Shown in pieces: positions 5,669-13,282 of a DNA stretch of 21,787 nucleotides. The position numbers were made by a program, and so were the translations under genes. The stretch comes from an uncultured Christensenella sp. (GTDB lineage Bacteria; Bacillota; Clostridia; Christensenellales; Borkfalkiaceae): the NCBI GenBank assembly GCA_910576655.1, contig CAJTJC010000003.1:115115-136901 (forward strand), written 5' to 3'. Every line of letters starts with the position of its first letter. The first letter of the stretch is position 1. The notes beneath the pieces are model-generated. The model worked only from the letters and a program-made list of their open reading frames with translations. It was not told the origin of the DNA and did not search any database.

Positions 5669-7909
5669 TTATTCGTCGGTTGCGTCGTCGGTCGAATATA
5701 CGTCGACGCTCTTATCGTCGGTCGTGTCTACCTTGATGCGCTTTTTAGTGTAAGTGGGAAGCTTGGATTTGCGCTTTCTGATTATCACCAGCGCAACGAC
5801 CGTACCCGCCGCTATTACGAGAAGCGAGCCGCCGATTACTCCGATTAAGAAGCCGACCTTCGCGCCGGTCGAAAGACCTTCGAACCAGCTTTCGTCCGTT
5901 TCGGGCCAGGCTTGAAGGTAGGTATCCTTCAAGTACTTGTCGTAAGCCTCGGCGTCGGTCTCGGTCATGGTGCCGAGAAGCGCGTAGTAATAGTCGAGCC
6001 TGTTTGCCGCAACGTCGACGCCGTTTACCTTTACGGTGTCGGCGAAGTCCGCCCAGTCGCCCTCGGCTGCAACGAACTGCTTGTACTTTTCGACGGAAGC
6101 CTTCGACCAGAATTTTTCTTCGTCCTCGTCGTTAATATCTACGTAAGCCTTAATAAGCGTGTCGATATATTCGGCGTCGCCGGTATAATGAGCAAAGCGG
6201 TAAGCGTTTTTAAGATTTTCGTAGGTGGTTTCGTCCACGTCGTCGATTTTTTCGGCAATCTCTTCGTACTGCTCGTTAAGCTCGTCAATCTGCGCGTTGG
6301 TCATAACCGCGCCGTCCTTGCGCACGTCGCAAACCATTATATGGCTGTAATCCGCCGTGCCGCTGCTGTACTCGGTCATGTTCTTGGTCTGCGAAGAGAA
6401 CAGTATCTGACCGTCAAACATCTCGGGCTTGTACCAGTCGCTCGAACAGTCCAAATCGAGCACGCGAACGGGCGTGTATTCGTTCACGTCGTCGCCTACG
6501 GGAAGCTTGTTGTAATCGGTATAGCTGCCGTCGTAGCAGAGACGCTTAATTACGTATCCGTTTGCGCCGCTGTTCGATTCGGAATAATAAACGTAGTTGT
6601 TTTCACCGTGCGTTTCGGTGAAAAGTATCGTAGGCTTGCCGCCCGTCGAAAGATAGAACGTATTTTCGTTGTCCACGTCGGTAAGTAGCTTGCCGCCGTC
6701 GACACCCGCCTTAATAAGTCCGTTATCGCTTGCAACGAACGCTCCGCTGAGCGTATCGCCGTCAAATATATAGGTGAAGTTTGCCGCGTTAGAGCCGTCT
6801 ACGAGTAAATTGTTTTCGGGGTTGCCTACTGCGGGCTTGTGTCCCGCTTTCAAAAGCACCTCGTCCTCGTCCACCGCAAACAGCATAGCCGTCTTGTTGT
6901 TTGTGCTTACGCGCGTGTAGAACAGCGTGCCGTGCTCGTAATTGGAAAGCGTATAGGTATACGGGCTGCGGTAAAGCTTTTCGGTTTCAAGCTCCTTGGC
7001 GTTGAACTGCGTTACGTTGAGGTTGCCGTCCACCATGCCTATTCCGTCGAGCACAAGCGTGCCGCAGTTGACGTAGAGAGGGTCCTCCTCCGCGTCGTAA
7101 TCCTTTACGCCCGAAAAATCGTATTCGTTGGGCTCGGTCGCGTCCGCGGTTACGGTATAAACCTGATTGTAGTTGCTGAACGATTTGTCGAGAACGAAGT
7201 CCTTGACCTTCATGGTATAGTAAACGCGGGGATTGGTAACGTCCTTGCTGTCGAACATTACGCTGTCCACGTTATAAGCGAGAAGCGTGTCCGTTCCCGT
7301 TTCGGTATTGACAGAGTGCAGATTAGTATACGCGGTACCGTAAAGGCTTTCGCTCGTAGCAACATAAAGCAGATAGACCACGCCGTCGTCGCCCAAAACG
7401 TAGCGGTATTCTATGGCGTTGCTGGTATACTGCGCAAAATAATCTCTCATTCCCTCCGTTCCGTCAAGCTTTGCGCGCTTGAAGAGAATATTCGAGTTGA
7501 GTATTTCGCCGTCGCTGTTCTTTTCCGAGGACGGCGTAGTGTAGTAAACGTAATCGCCGTAAACGAAAAGTCCGCCGTTGGTGTTGCCCGAATGTGCTAT
7601 TTCGGGAACTACCGTCTGCGTATTCGCGTAATTCCTTGCGGCGAGGTCGGCTTTGGATATGCGCATAATCGCACCCGTAGCGACCTTTCCGAAGGTATTG
7701 TCCGCGGTGTTGGACTGCTTGCCGTTTATATAGTAAACGTAGTTGCCCTTTTCAACGGCAAATCCGCCGTTAGACGAAACGGCGCCCGAAATATCGCCTT
7801 CGAGCGCGGCGCCCTTGTAGACGCCCCCGCACGCGGAAACCGCAAATAAGCTTGCAGTCATAACCGTAGCTGCACCGACACATATAATTTTCTTAAAAAA
7901 TTTACGCAT
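5669..7909 (-). CDS. Large surface lipoprotein with C-terminal membrane anchor
   Basis: Not recognised. The 746-residue product starts with a basic, hydrophobic lipoprotein signal and lipobox AVSAC, giving lipid-modified Cys27. The exported part (30-680) contains repeating GNYVYYINGK / GDYVYYTTPS / NNYVYYSES strands, like the YYI-rich beta-propeller units of DUF5050-type proteins. A helical acidic region follows (about 535-670). Near the C-terminus is a strong membrane segment (685-710) followed by RKRKSK and a 36-residue cytosolic tail, so the chain would be anchored at both ends. Start chosen by GGAG seven bases before ATG. It is monocistronic, with its own promoter (7961-7989) and terminator. 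Function could be sensing or envelope scaffolding; nothing in the neighbourhood decides it. Confidence 0.88.
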   Translation of the reverse strand: MRKFFKKIICVGAATVMTASLFAVSACGGVYKGAALEGDISGAVSSNGGFAVEKGNYVYYINGKQSNTADNTFGKVATGAIMRISKADLAARNYANTQTVVPEIAHSGNTNGGLFVYGDYVYYTTPSSEKNSDGEILNSNILFKRAKLDGTEGMRDYFAQYTSNAIEYRYVLGDDGVVYLLYVATSESLYGTAYTNLHSVNTETGTDTLLAYNVDSVMFDSKDVTNPRVYYTMKVKDFVLDKSFSNYNQVYTVTADATEPNEYDFSGVKDYDAEEDPLYVNCGTLVLDGIGMVDGNLNVTQFNAKELETEKLYRSPYTYTLSNYEHGTLFYTRVSTNNKTAMLFAVDEDEVLLKAGHKPAVGNPENNLLVDGSNAANFTYIFDGDTLSGAFVASDNGLIKAGVDGGKLLTDVDNENTFYLSTGGKPTILFTETHGENNYVYYSESNSGANGYVIKRLCYDGSYTDYNKLPVGDDVNEYTPVRVLDLDCSSDWYKPEMFDGQILFSSQTKNMTEYSSGTADYSHIMVCDVRKDGAVMTNAQIDELNEQYEEIAEKIDDVDETTYENLKNAYRFAHYTGDAEYIDTLIKAYVDINDEDEEKFWSKASVEKYKQFVAAEGDWADFADTVKVNGVDVAANRLDYYYALLGTMTETDAEAYDKYLKDTYLQAWPETDESWFEGLSTGAKVGFLIGVIGGSLLVIAAGTVVALVIIRKRKSKLPTYTKKRIKVDTTDDKSVDVYSTDDATDE

Positions 7910-7960
7910 ATTTAAACTCCGACGAGGTATAAATCATAAAATAATTTATAGGCTTTGTTA

Positions 7961-7989
7961 ATTATACACCAAACGTAAATATTAGGCAA
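7961..7989 (-). promoter_or_regulatory. SigA promoter of the large lipoprotein gene
   Basis: TTGCCT (7984-7989), 17 bases, TATAAT (7961-7966) on the minus strand. The start is expected near 7954, about 45 bases before the ATG. Confidence 0.75.
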
Positions 7990-8024
7990 TAAATTTCGAC
8001 GCGATTTTGACGAAAATTTGATTT

Positions 8025-8231
8025 ATGGAGGATAATATTACGGAAAAGTTTGCTCTTTTAAATTTAATAAAGGCGTTACAGGGAATTTCCACGCCCGCCC
8101 CCGAACCCGCGCCCGCAGAGAATACCGCGCCGCCCGAACCCGCGCCGCAGCGCGCGCCCGAGTACAACGCAATGGCAAACGTGTTAGAAAGACACGAAGC
8201 GATTGCAAACCGCGTTAAAAACAAGAAGTAA
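8025..8231 (+). CDS. Small proline/alanine-rich protein, unknown
   Basis: Not recognised. A 68-residue product: an amphipathic N-terminal helix (TEKFALLNLIKALQGI, 6-21), a Pro/Ala/Glu linker (22-46, PAPEPAP-type repeats) and a basic C-terminal helix ending in VKNKK. Codon choice (AAC, GAA, GCG, CCC, AAG) matches the window's genes, whereas the opposite-strand reading frame gives an unconvincing sequence, so I believe this strand. The start is uncertain: no Shine-Dalgarno precedes ATG 8025, and a GGAGG lies just inside the ORF. No clear promoter is seen either. It is divergent to the lipoprotein gene, and its stop codon touches the terminator of the phosphofructokinase gene. Confidence 0.6.
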   Translation: MEDNITEKFALLNLIKALQGISTPAPEPAPAENTAPPEPAPQRAPEYNAMANVLERHEAIANRVKNKK

Positions 8232-8252
8232 CCGCCCCCTTTCGGGGACGGT
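8231..8252 (-). terminator. Terminator of the phosphofructokinase gene
   Basis: Leftward, ACCGTCCCC-GAAA-GGGGGCGGT is a 9-bp stem closed by a GNRA loop, with one U-G wobble, followed by TACTTCTTGTTTTT. It begins six bases past the stop at 8258. On the plus strand the loop would be TTTC and the wobble a mismatch, so it belongs to the leftward gene. Confidence 0.75.
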
Positions 8253-8257
8253 CGGCG

Positions 8258-9496
8258 TCACCTTTTCAAAGGCGTTTCGTTAAGCCGCACATGTCTGGGC
8301 AGTCCGTTTACCCAAAGCGGGGTAATCTCTGCCTGTATAAGCGGCATTATGTAATGGACAAGCTCCTGCCTGACGTATGTACCGTCCTCGGTTATCCATT
8401 CGGGCGGTACCTTTTTTTCCACGTTTGCTATTTCGTGAACGTCCGCCGCCTCCGCGACGCACATATACGGGTCGTCAGAAACGCGTTTAAGCGTTATGAC
8501 GAGCCCCGTCTTGCCCTCGAACGCGGCTTTGACGGCTGCTCCTCCGCAGTTGTACGCTTCGGTTACGTCTATTCTCGCCTGTATGTGAGCGGCGCATCTT
8601 TGCAGCGAGGACAGCTCTATCGCCCTCGTCTTGACGCCGTATTTCTCGGCTATTCTGCCCGCAAGAAAGCGCGCCGTGCCCGCAAGCTGCTTGTGCCCGA
8701 ACGCGTCCACGTAGTCCACGTGGTCGGAAAGCTCGCAGACGTATCTGCCGTCGGCAATCTTTACGCCCTCGGAAACCGCAACCACGACCGAGCGGTTTTC
8801 TTTAAGCCGCTCGCCCATTCTCGTAATGAACGCGTCGACGTCGAACACCCGCTCGGGCAGGTAGATTTCGTCCACGCCCTCGCAGTCCTCGCCCCTTGCA
8901 AGCGCCGTTGCGGCGGTAAGCCAGCCCGCGTTGCGCCCCATTACCTCGATAACCGAAACCACGGGATAGTCGTAAACCAGTCCGTCGCGGATAATTTCCT
9001 TAGTCGTTGCGGCGATGTACTTCGCCGCGCTGCCGAAGCCCGGCGTGTGGTCGGTTACGGCAAGGTCGTTGTCTATCGTTTTGGGCACGCCGATAAAGCG
9101 TATCGGGCTGCCGATTTTATTGCCGTAGTCCGTAAGGCGCATTATGGTATCCATCGAGTCGTTGCCGCCGATGTAGAAGAACGCGCACACGTCAAGCTTT
9201 TTTAAAGTTGCGAATATCTTTTCGTAGGTGTCCTCGTGCCCGTTGACGTCGGGCAGCTTGTAGCGGCACGAGCCGAGGAAGGACGACGGGGTTCTTTTGA
9301 GCAGGTCCATATCCAGCTCGTTTCTGATACGCGTGGAAAGGTCGACTACGTTGCCGTCAAGCAGACCCTTGATGCCGTGCACCATACCGTAAACGGTATC
9401 CGCGCCCCTGTCCTTCGCGGTTTTATACACGCCGAGCAGCGACGAATTGATTACGGCGGTGGGACCGCCCGACTGTCCTACGATAATATTTTTCAT
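8258..9496 (-). CDS. pfp: 6-phosphofructokinase, probably pyrophosphate-dependent
   Basis: Phosphorylates fructose 6-phosphate in glycolysis; with PPi as donor the step is reversible. The first ATG (9502) is only one base after AGGGG, while the second (9496) has that site at seven bases, so the 412-residue form is preferred. Motifs in that numbering: GQSGGPTAVIN (7-17) for phosphoryl-donor binding, GGNDSMDT (110-117), PKTIDNDL (138-145) with catalytic Asp142, and EVMGRNAGWL. Lys in PKTIDND and Asp in place of the second Gly of GGDGS are features of PPi-type enzymes; ATP enzymes read PGTIDND and GGDGS. The Asn in GGND is a subgroup feature. It is monocistronic, between its own promoter and terminator. 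Donor specificity is inferred from motifs only. Confidence 0.9.
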   Translation of the reverse strand: MKNIIVGQSGGPTAVINSSLLGVYKTAKDRGADTVYGMVHGIKGLLDGNVVDLSTRIRNELDMDLLKRTPSSFLGSCRYKLPDVNGHEDTYEKIFATLKKLDVCAFFYIGGNDSMDTIMRLTDYGNKIGSPIRFIGVPKTIDNDLAVTDHTPGFGSAAKYIAATTKEIIRDGLVYDYPVVSVIEVMGRNAGWLTAATALARGEDCEGVDEIYLPERVFDVDAFITRMGERLKENRSVVVAVSEGVKIADGRYVCELSDHVDYVDAFGHKQLAGTARFLAGRIAEKYGVKTRAIELSSLQRCAAHIQARIDVTEAYNCGGAAVKAAFEGKTGLVITLKRVSDDPYMCVAEAADVHEIANVEKKVPPEWITEDGTYVRQELVHYIMPLIQAEITPLWVNGLPRHVRLNETPLKR

Positions 9497-9547
9497 TTTC
9501 ATTCCCCTTAATTTGATTTTAAGCCGAGGACAAACCGCAGCAAATTC

Positions 9548-9576
9548 ATTATAATACGGTTTTAATCAAAAATCAA
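9548..9576 (-). promoter_or_regulatory. SigA promoter of the phosphofructokinase gene
   Basis: TTGATT (9571-9576), 17 bases, TATAAT (9548-9553) on the minus strand; 5' leader of about 45 bases with AAGGGG before the chosen start. Confidence 0.8.
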
Positions 9577-9615
9577 TACTAAAATACAAAAAAACGCACA
9601 CCCGAATAATTTACG

Positions 9616-9643
9616 AGGACCTCCGCATCAAAGCGGAGGTCCT
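9616..9643 (-). terminator. Terminator after the small lipoprotein gene
   Basis: AGGACCTCCGC and GCGGAGGTCCT are perfect 11-bp arms around a six-base loop, eight bases past the stop at 9652. The leftward tail is A+T-rich but not a clean U-run. Confidence 0.75.
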
Positions 9644-9651
9644 AATTTTAC

Positions 9652-10083
9652 TTATGCGTTTTTGAAGATTTCAAGAGGTTTTCCCACCGTGGGCAACAGA
9701 TAGCAATTTCCGTTTATATAGCCCTTTTCTTTTGCGGTATCGTAAGCACTTGCGTCTTCCTTGCCGTCTTTTTCAACGGTCAGGAAATCCTTTAAAGCGC
9801 TGCCTGACGAGAACTTTATGTACATTGCGGGAACGATGGACGAAACACCGGTACCCGTGCAGAGGTAAATTCCGTATTTTCCCACCTCGTCAATCTGTTC
9901 TTGCGTAAGCGCCGCCGACAAAAGCTTTTTTGCCGTGTCGTTGTTGGTATCGACGACTGTTACGGTATAGCCCTCGTCCTCAAACGCCTTTTTGATGCTG
10001 TCCGACTTATCGCAACCTGCCAGGGTCAGACAAAGTATGACCGTCAAAAGCGCCGTTACAAATCCTGCAATAATCTTTTTCAT
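9652..10083 (-). CDS. Small lipoprotein, unknown function
   Basis: Not recognised. A 143-residue product with basic start MKKIIAG, a hydrophobic core and lipobox LAGC, giving lipidated Cys24. The mature part is a small alpha/beta domain with charged helices (about 28-75) and strands around GIYLCTG and PAMYIKF, ending at a C-terminal YLLPTVGKPLEIF stretch. The start is supported by GGAG six bases before ATG. It is expressed alone from a perfect-consensus SigA promoter and closed by a strong hairpin, so it is probably abundant. The general pattern resembles small extracytoplasmic clostridial lipoproteins. Confidence 0.85.
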   Translation of the reverse strand: MKKIIAGFVTALLTVILCLTLAGCDKSDSIKKAFEDEGYTVTVVDTNNDTAKKLLSAALTQEQIDEVGKYGIYLCTGTGVSSIVPAMYIKFSSGSALKDFLTVEKDGKEDASAYDTAKEKGYINGNCYLLPTVGKPLEIFKNA

Positions 10084-10114
10084 GTTTATCTCCTTATATT
10101 TTTATTTCAGTTAA

Positions 10115-10143
10115 ATTATAAACCCCGACTTGTTTTTTGTCAA
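10115..10143 (-). promoter_or_regulatory. Perfect-consensus SigA promoter of the small lipoprotein
   Basis: TTGACA (10138-10143), 17 bases and TATAAT (10115-10120) on the minus strand: both boxes match the consensus fully. Confidence 0.9.
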
Positions 10144-10174
10144 TAACAAATATGCAAGTTGTCTGCAAAAAAAT

Positions 10175-10199
10175 AAAGGTACCCGATACGGATACCTTT
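10175..10199 (-). terminator. Terminator of rplM-rpsI
   Basis: Leftward, AAAGGTATCCG-TAT-CGGGTACCTTT is an 11-bp stem with one U-G wobble, followed by ATTTTTTTG. It begins 12 bases past the rpsI stop. Confidence 0.85.
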
Positions 10200-10210
10200 G
10201 ATTTTTGAAA

Positions 10211-10624
10211 TTATCTCTTGGAGAACTGAGGAGCGCGGCGTGCTTTCTTCAAGCCGTACTTCTTTCTTTCCTTTACGCGAGGGTCGCGGGTAAGGAAGCC
10301 TTCCTTTTTCAGTGCGGGACGGCAGCCTTCCTCAGCCTGAAGCAGAGCGCGGGCGATACCGAGACGGATTGCGTTTGCCTGTCCGGTATAACCGCCGCCG
10401 TTGACGTTGACGAGAACGTCGTATTTGCTTTCGACGCCCAAAAGGGTCAGGGGCTGTTTAACTACGTATTGAAGAACGCCCTGAGGAAAATAGTCCTCGA
10501 AAGCTCTTTCGTTAATCTGTATAACGCCTGAACCTGCGGGTACGAGACGAACGCGGGCAATAGCCTTCTTTCTTCTTCCCGTTCCCCAGAATTGCAGTTT
10601 TTTCTTTAAATTAGCCTTAGCCAT
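10211..10624 (-). CDS. rpsI: 30S ribosomal protein S9 (uS9)
   Basis: Structural protein of the small subunit, whose C-terminal tail reaches the P-site tRNA. The 137-residue product shows the family signature FWGTGRRKKAIARVRL (12-27), the central VNGGGYTGQANAIRLGIARAL and the basic tail ending PQFSKR, in which the terminal Arg is invariant. GAGG seven bases before ATG sets the start. It follows rplM by 22 bases in the universal rplM-rpsI pair and ends at a terminator. Confidence 0.98.
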   Translation of the reverse strand: MAKANLKKKLQFWGTGRRKKAIARVRLVPAGSGVIQINERAFEDYFPQGVLQYVVKQPLTLLGVESKYDVLVNVNGGGYTGQANAIRLGIARALLQAEEGCRPALKKEGFLTRDPRVKERKKYGLKKARRAPQFSKR

Positions 10625-10646
10625 ATATCAACCTCTTCATCTTTCC

Positions 10647-11078
10647 TTAAAATAATTTGAGCTCTTCGGGTTTCTGCGCCGCGTGATTGTGCTCGGCACC
10701 CTTGTAAACGCGAAGCTTTTTAATCATATCCCTGCCAAGCGAGTTCTTGGGAAGCATACCCTTTACAGCCTCGTAAACGGCAAGGTCGGATTTTTCCGCA
10801 ATCATTTTTTTATAGGAAATTTCCTTTAAGCCGCCGATATAACCCGTGTGATAACGGTAAAATTTATCGTCAAGCTTTTTACCCGTCAAAGCAACCTTAT
10901 CGCTGTTTAATACAATAACGAAGTCGCCCGTGTCGACGTTGGGCGTGAACGTAGGCTTATTTTTACCGCGCAGTATGGCAGCAACTTTTGACGCAAGTCT
11001 GCCGAGAGGAACTCCTGCGGCGTCTACAACGTACCACTTTCTTTCAACTGTCTCGGCTTTTGCCATATAGGTTTTCAT
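10647..11078 (-). CDS. rplM: 50S ribosomal protein L13 (uL13)
   Basis: Early-assembly protein of the large subunit. The 143-residue product has the normal length, with WYVVDAAGVPLGRLAS (16-31), GDFVIVLNSDKV and the signature MLPKNSLGRDMIKKLRVYKG near the C-terminus. GGAG six bases before ATG gives the start. It is the first gene of rplM-rpsI, with a near-consensus promoter and a hairpin-rich 84-base leader that may be an autoregulatory L13 leader. Confidence 0.98.
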   Translation of the reverse strand: MKTYMAKAETVERKWYVVDAAGVPLGRLASKVAAILRGKNKPTFTPNVDTGDFVIVLNSDKVALTGKKLDDKFYRYHTGYIGGLKEISYKKMIAEKSDLAVYEAVKGMLPKNSLGRDMIKKLRVYKGAEHNHAAQKPEELKLF

Positions 11079-11162
11079 TGTTTACTCCTTAAAGTTTATT
11101 CCGAATAAAGAAACGGAATCTTTGTTAATTCCGATAGTGTTATCTACTATCACGCAAAGCGT
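11079..11162 (-). promoter_or_regulatory. Structured 5' leader of rplM, possible L13 leader
   Basis: Between the expected start site and the ATG three small hairpins can be drawn in leftward RNA: GATAGT-N7-ACTATC, CGGAAT-N8-ATTCCG and TTTATT-CGG-AATAAA, the last ending close to the ribosome-binding site. Low-G+C Gram-positives carry an autoregulatory L13 leader at this place. I have not matched the consensus base by base, so this assignment is tentative. Confidence 0.45.
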
Positions 11163-11168
11163 AAATTC

Positions 11169-11197
11169 ATTTTATTATTTTATAAAATTTCTGTCAA
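11169..11197 (-). promoter_or_regulatory. SigA promoter of rplM-rpsI
   Basis: TTGACA (11192-11197), 17 bases, TAAAAT (11169-11174) on the minus strand. Strong, as expected for ribosomal proteins. Confidence 0.85.
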
Positions 11198-11280
11198 GCT
11201 GTTTTGTATTGCCTTTTGTAAGTTTTTTATAAATTTTAAAATTATTTTCTTTAAGGCAAATTTAAAGAAAATATTTCTAT

Positions 11281-11421
11281 TATAAATAACTTACGGTGCA
11301 AGCAAAACCGCGCTTTTGCGCAGCACAACCCGATTTGCGCATACCTGCGCCTCGGTAGGTGAATATTTGCGATTTCTATATTTGAGAGCCTCAGCAATCA
11401 CAAACAGAGGGCAACGCCCTC
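11281..11421. repeat. Hairpin-rich noncoding spacer between alaS and rplM
   Basis: No credible gene lies here. Several short inverted repeats follow each other: TGCGC-type stems around 11310-11325, GCGCAtacctGCGC near 11337, ACCT-N10-AGGT near 11342-11359 and GAGGGC-AAC-GCCCTC (11407-11421). The string AGGGCAACG recurs in the hairpin cluster next to 5S (from 20835). It may be a degenerate intergenic repeat element or part of a long 3' untranslated region. Confidence 0.4.
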
Positions 11422-11425
11422 AAAT

Positions 11426-11465
11426 CACGAATTTTTTCGGTGTCACGAGTACCGAAAAAATTGTG
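11426..11465 (-). terminator. Hairpin after alaS, probable terminator
   Basis: AATTTTTTCGGT (11430-11441) and ACCGAAAAAATT (11451-11462) are perfect 12-bp arms around a nine-base loop, extended by CAC/GTG with one bulge. It starts four bases past the alaS stop. The leftward U-run is missing, since the T-run is inside the stem, so it may act as mRNA 3'-end protection. Confidence 0.55.
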
Positions 11466-11468
11466 AAC

Positions 11469-13277
11469 TTATTTCAAAATTGCCTTGATTCGCTTGATAC
11501 CCGCCGATACGTTTTCCTGTTTGGATATTTTAAAGGTTCCCAGCTCGCCCGTGCGCTCTACGTGGGGTCCGCCGCAGATTTCCTTTGAAAATTCGCCTAT
11601 GGAATAGGTCTTTACGGTCTCTCCGTACTTGTCGCCGAATACGCCGACGAAGCTGCGCGCGCGCGCCTCTTCAAGCGTCATTTCTTCCATGACGACGGGA
11701 ACGTTGCCTTTTATCTGGGCATTGATAAGCTCCTCGACCTTAGCGACCTCCTCGTCCGTAAGCTTACGCGAAAAGTTGAAGTCGAAGCGCAGGCGCTCTT
11801 CGTTTATGTTGCTGCCCTTCTGCATTATATCGGGCGAGCAGACGATTTTCAGCGCGGCATTGAGAAGGTGCGTCGCGGTGTGGTAGCGCGTAGCCATAAC
11901 CGAATGGCTTTCAAGTCCGCCCTTGAACTGTCCCGCGGCAAGCACGCGACTCTTTTCCTTGTGCTCGGCGAAAGCCGCCTCGAAGCCCTGTTTGTCTACC
12001 GTCAGCCCGCTTTCCGCGGCAAGCTCTTCCGTAAGCTCCAAGGGGAAGCCGTAAGTGTCGTAAAGCCTGAACGCCTGTTTTCCGCCTATTACCGTTTCCG
12101 CGGCGTAATCGGGATTGCTCTTAGCCATAAACGCGTTCTTTCTTTCAAGCGACTGAACACACTTTTCGAATTCCTTTATTCCCTGCGCCAGCGTCGCCTC
12201 GAACTTGTCCGCCTCTCTCTTTATTTCTTCGAGAATGTAGCTCTTCTTTTCGACGAGCAGAGGATAAGCGTCGCCGTAAATATCTATGAATATGCGCGCG
12301 GCTTCGAGCATTGCGCTGCTCTCCACGCCCAATCTGCGGCAGTAGCGTATGCTTCTGCGCATAAGTCTTCTCAATATATAGCCCGCGCCCGTGTTGGAAG
12401 GGAGTATGCCCTGCTCGTCGCCGATAAGCATAAGCGCCGTACGCGTGTGGTCGGCGATAATGCGCATAGCCTTTCTGTCCTCGCCGCCGTCGGAATATCT
12501 CTTGCCGCTAAGCTCTTCGAGCTTTTCGATTACGGGAACGAACAGGTCGGTCATATAACCGTCGGAAAGTCCGTTCAAAAACAGCAGCATTCTGTCGAAG
12601 CCGAAGCCCGTGTCCACGTTCTTGTTTTCAAGCGGCTCGTACCCGTTCTCGGTTTTCTTGTACTGCATATACACGTCGTTGCCTATTTCGACGTAGTCGT
12701 CGGGAAATACGGGATTGCTCTCGTTGCCGTCAAGCGGATAGAACCACTCGTTGTCGGGTCCGCAGGGCGTGCCGACGGTTCCCTCCAATTCCCACCAGTT
12801 GTCGCTTTTGGGCAGATAGAAAATATGCTCTTTTCTTATTCCGAGCTCTTCGAGCAGCCTTGCGGTTTCGCCGTCGCGCGGGGCTGCGTCGTTGCCCTCG
12901 AACACCGTCGTGCAGAGCTTGTCCTTATCCAGCCCGAACACCTTTGTCAGAAGCTCGAAGGTCCAGGCGGTCTTTTCCTTTTTGAAGTAGTCGCCCAGCG
13001 ACCAGTTCCCCATCATTTCGAAAAACGTGAAATGCGAAGCGTCGCCCACCGAGTCTATGTCGACGGTGCGCACGCAGCCCTGCACGTTGCAGAGCCTTTT
13101 GCCCGCGGGGTGGGGCTTGCCCAAAAGATAGGGCATAAGCGGCTGCATACCCGCGACGTTGAACATAACGCCCGTCGAGCCGTCGCCGATAAGCGATACC
13201 GCGCCTATGTCGGTATGCCCCTTGCTTTTATAAAACGAAAGCCATTTTTCTCTCAGTTCTTTTGATGTGATTTTCAT
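11469..13277 (-). CDS. alaS: Alanyl-tRNA synthetase, compact form without C-terminal domain
   Basis: Class II synthetase that charges tRNA-Ala. The product has 602 residues against about 870 for the usual enzyme. Seen: the catalytic core (about 1-240, HFTFFEMMGNWSLGDYF, NVDTGFGFDRM), the tRNA-recognition helical part (about 265-450, GYILRRLMRRSIRY, RLYDTYGFPLELTEE), then the editing domain with HTATH (466-470) and C568/H572 in CGGPHV. The zinc-type quartet is present, although the usual Thr of CGGTH is Pro. The chain stops at GIKRIKAILK, where standard AlaRS enters its coiled-coil and C-Ala (DHHA1) part, so these are absent. The reading frame is open and clean, so this is a natural short form. 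GAGG eight bases before ATG; five bases after cysS. I recall similar short AlaRS in some Clostridia and candidate phyla. Confidence 0.92.
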   Translation of the reverse strand: MKITSKELREKWLSFYKSKGHTDIGAVSLIGDGSTGVMFNVAGMQPLMPYLLGKPHPAGKRLCNVQGCVRTVDIDSVGDASHFTFFEMMGNWSLGDYFKKEKTAWTFELLTKVFGLDKDKLCTTVFEGNDAAPRDGETARLLEELGIRKEHIFYLPKSDNWWELEGTVGTPCGPDNEWFYPLDGNESNPVFPDDYVEIGNDVYMQYKKTENGYEPLENKNVDTGFGFDRMLLFLNGLSDGYMTDLFVPVIEKLEELSGKRYSDGGEDRKAMRIIADHTRTALMLIGDEQGILPSNTGAGYILRRLMRRSIRYCRRLGVESSAMLEAARIFIDIYGDAYPLLVEKKSYILEEIKREADKFEATLAQGIKEFEKCVQSLERKNAFMAKSNPDYAAETVIGGKQAFRLYDTYGFPLELTEELAAESGLTVDKQGFEAAFAEHKEKSRVLAAGQFKGGLESHSVMATRYHTATHLLNAALKIVCSPDIMQKGSNINEERLRFDFNFSRKLTDEEVAKVEELINAQIKGNVPVVMEEMTLEEARARSFVGVFGDKYGETVKTYSIGEFSKEICGGPHVERTGELGTFKISKQENVSAGIKRIKAILK

Positions 13278-13282
13278 ATCCG

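Noticed and set aside
7982..8224. Minus-strand frame of 80 codons opposite the small Pro-rich ORF
   Set aside because: Codon use is unlike the window's genes, its start overlaps the phosphofructokinase terminator, and no ribosome-binding site is seen.
11868..13265. Plus-strand open frame of 465 codons opposite alaS
   Set aside because: alaS is certain from its motifs; the opposite frame is a by-product of its G+C-rich third positions.
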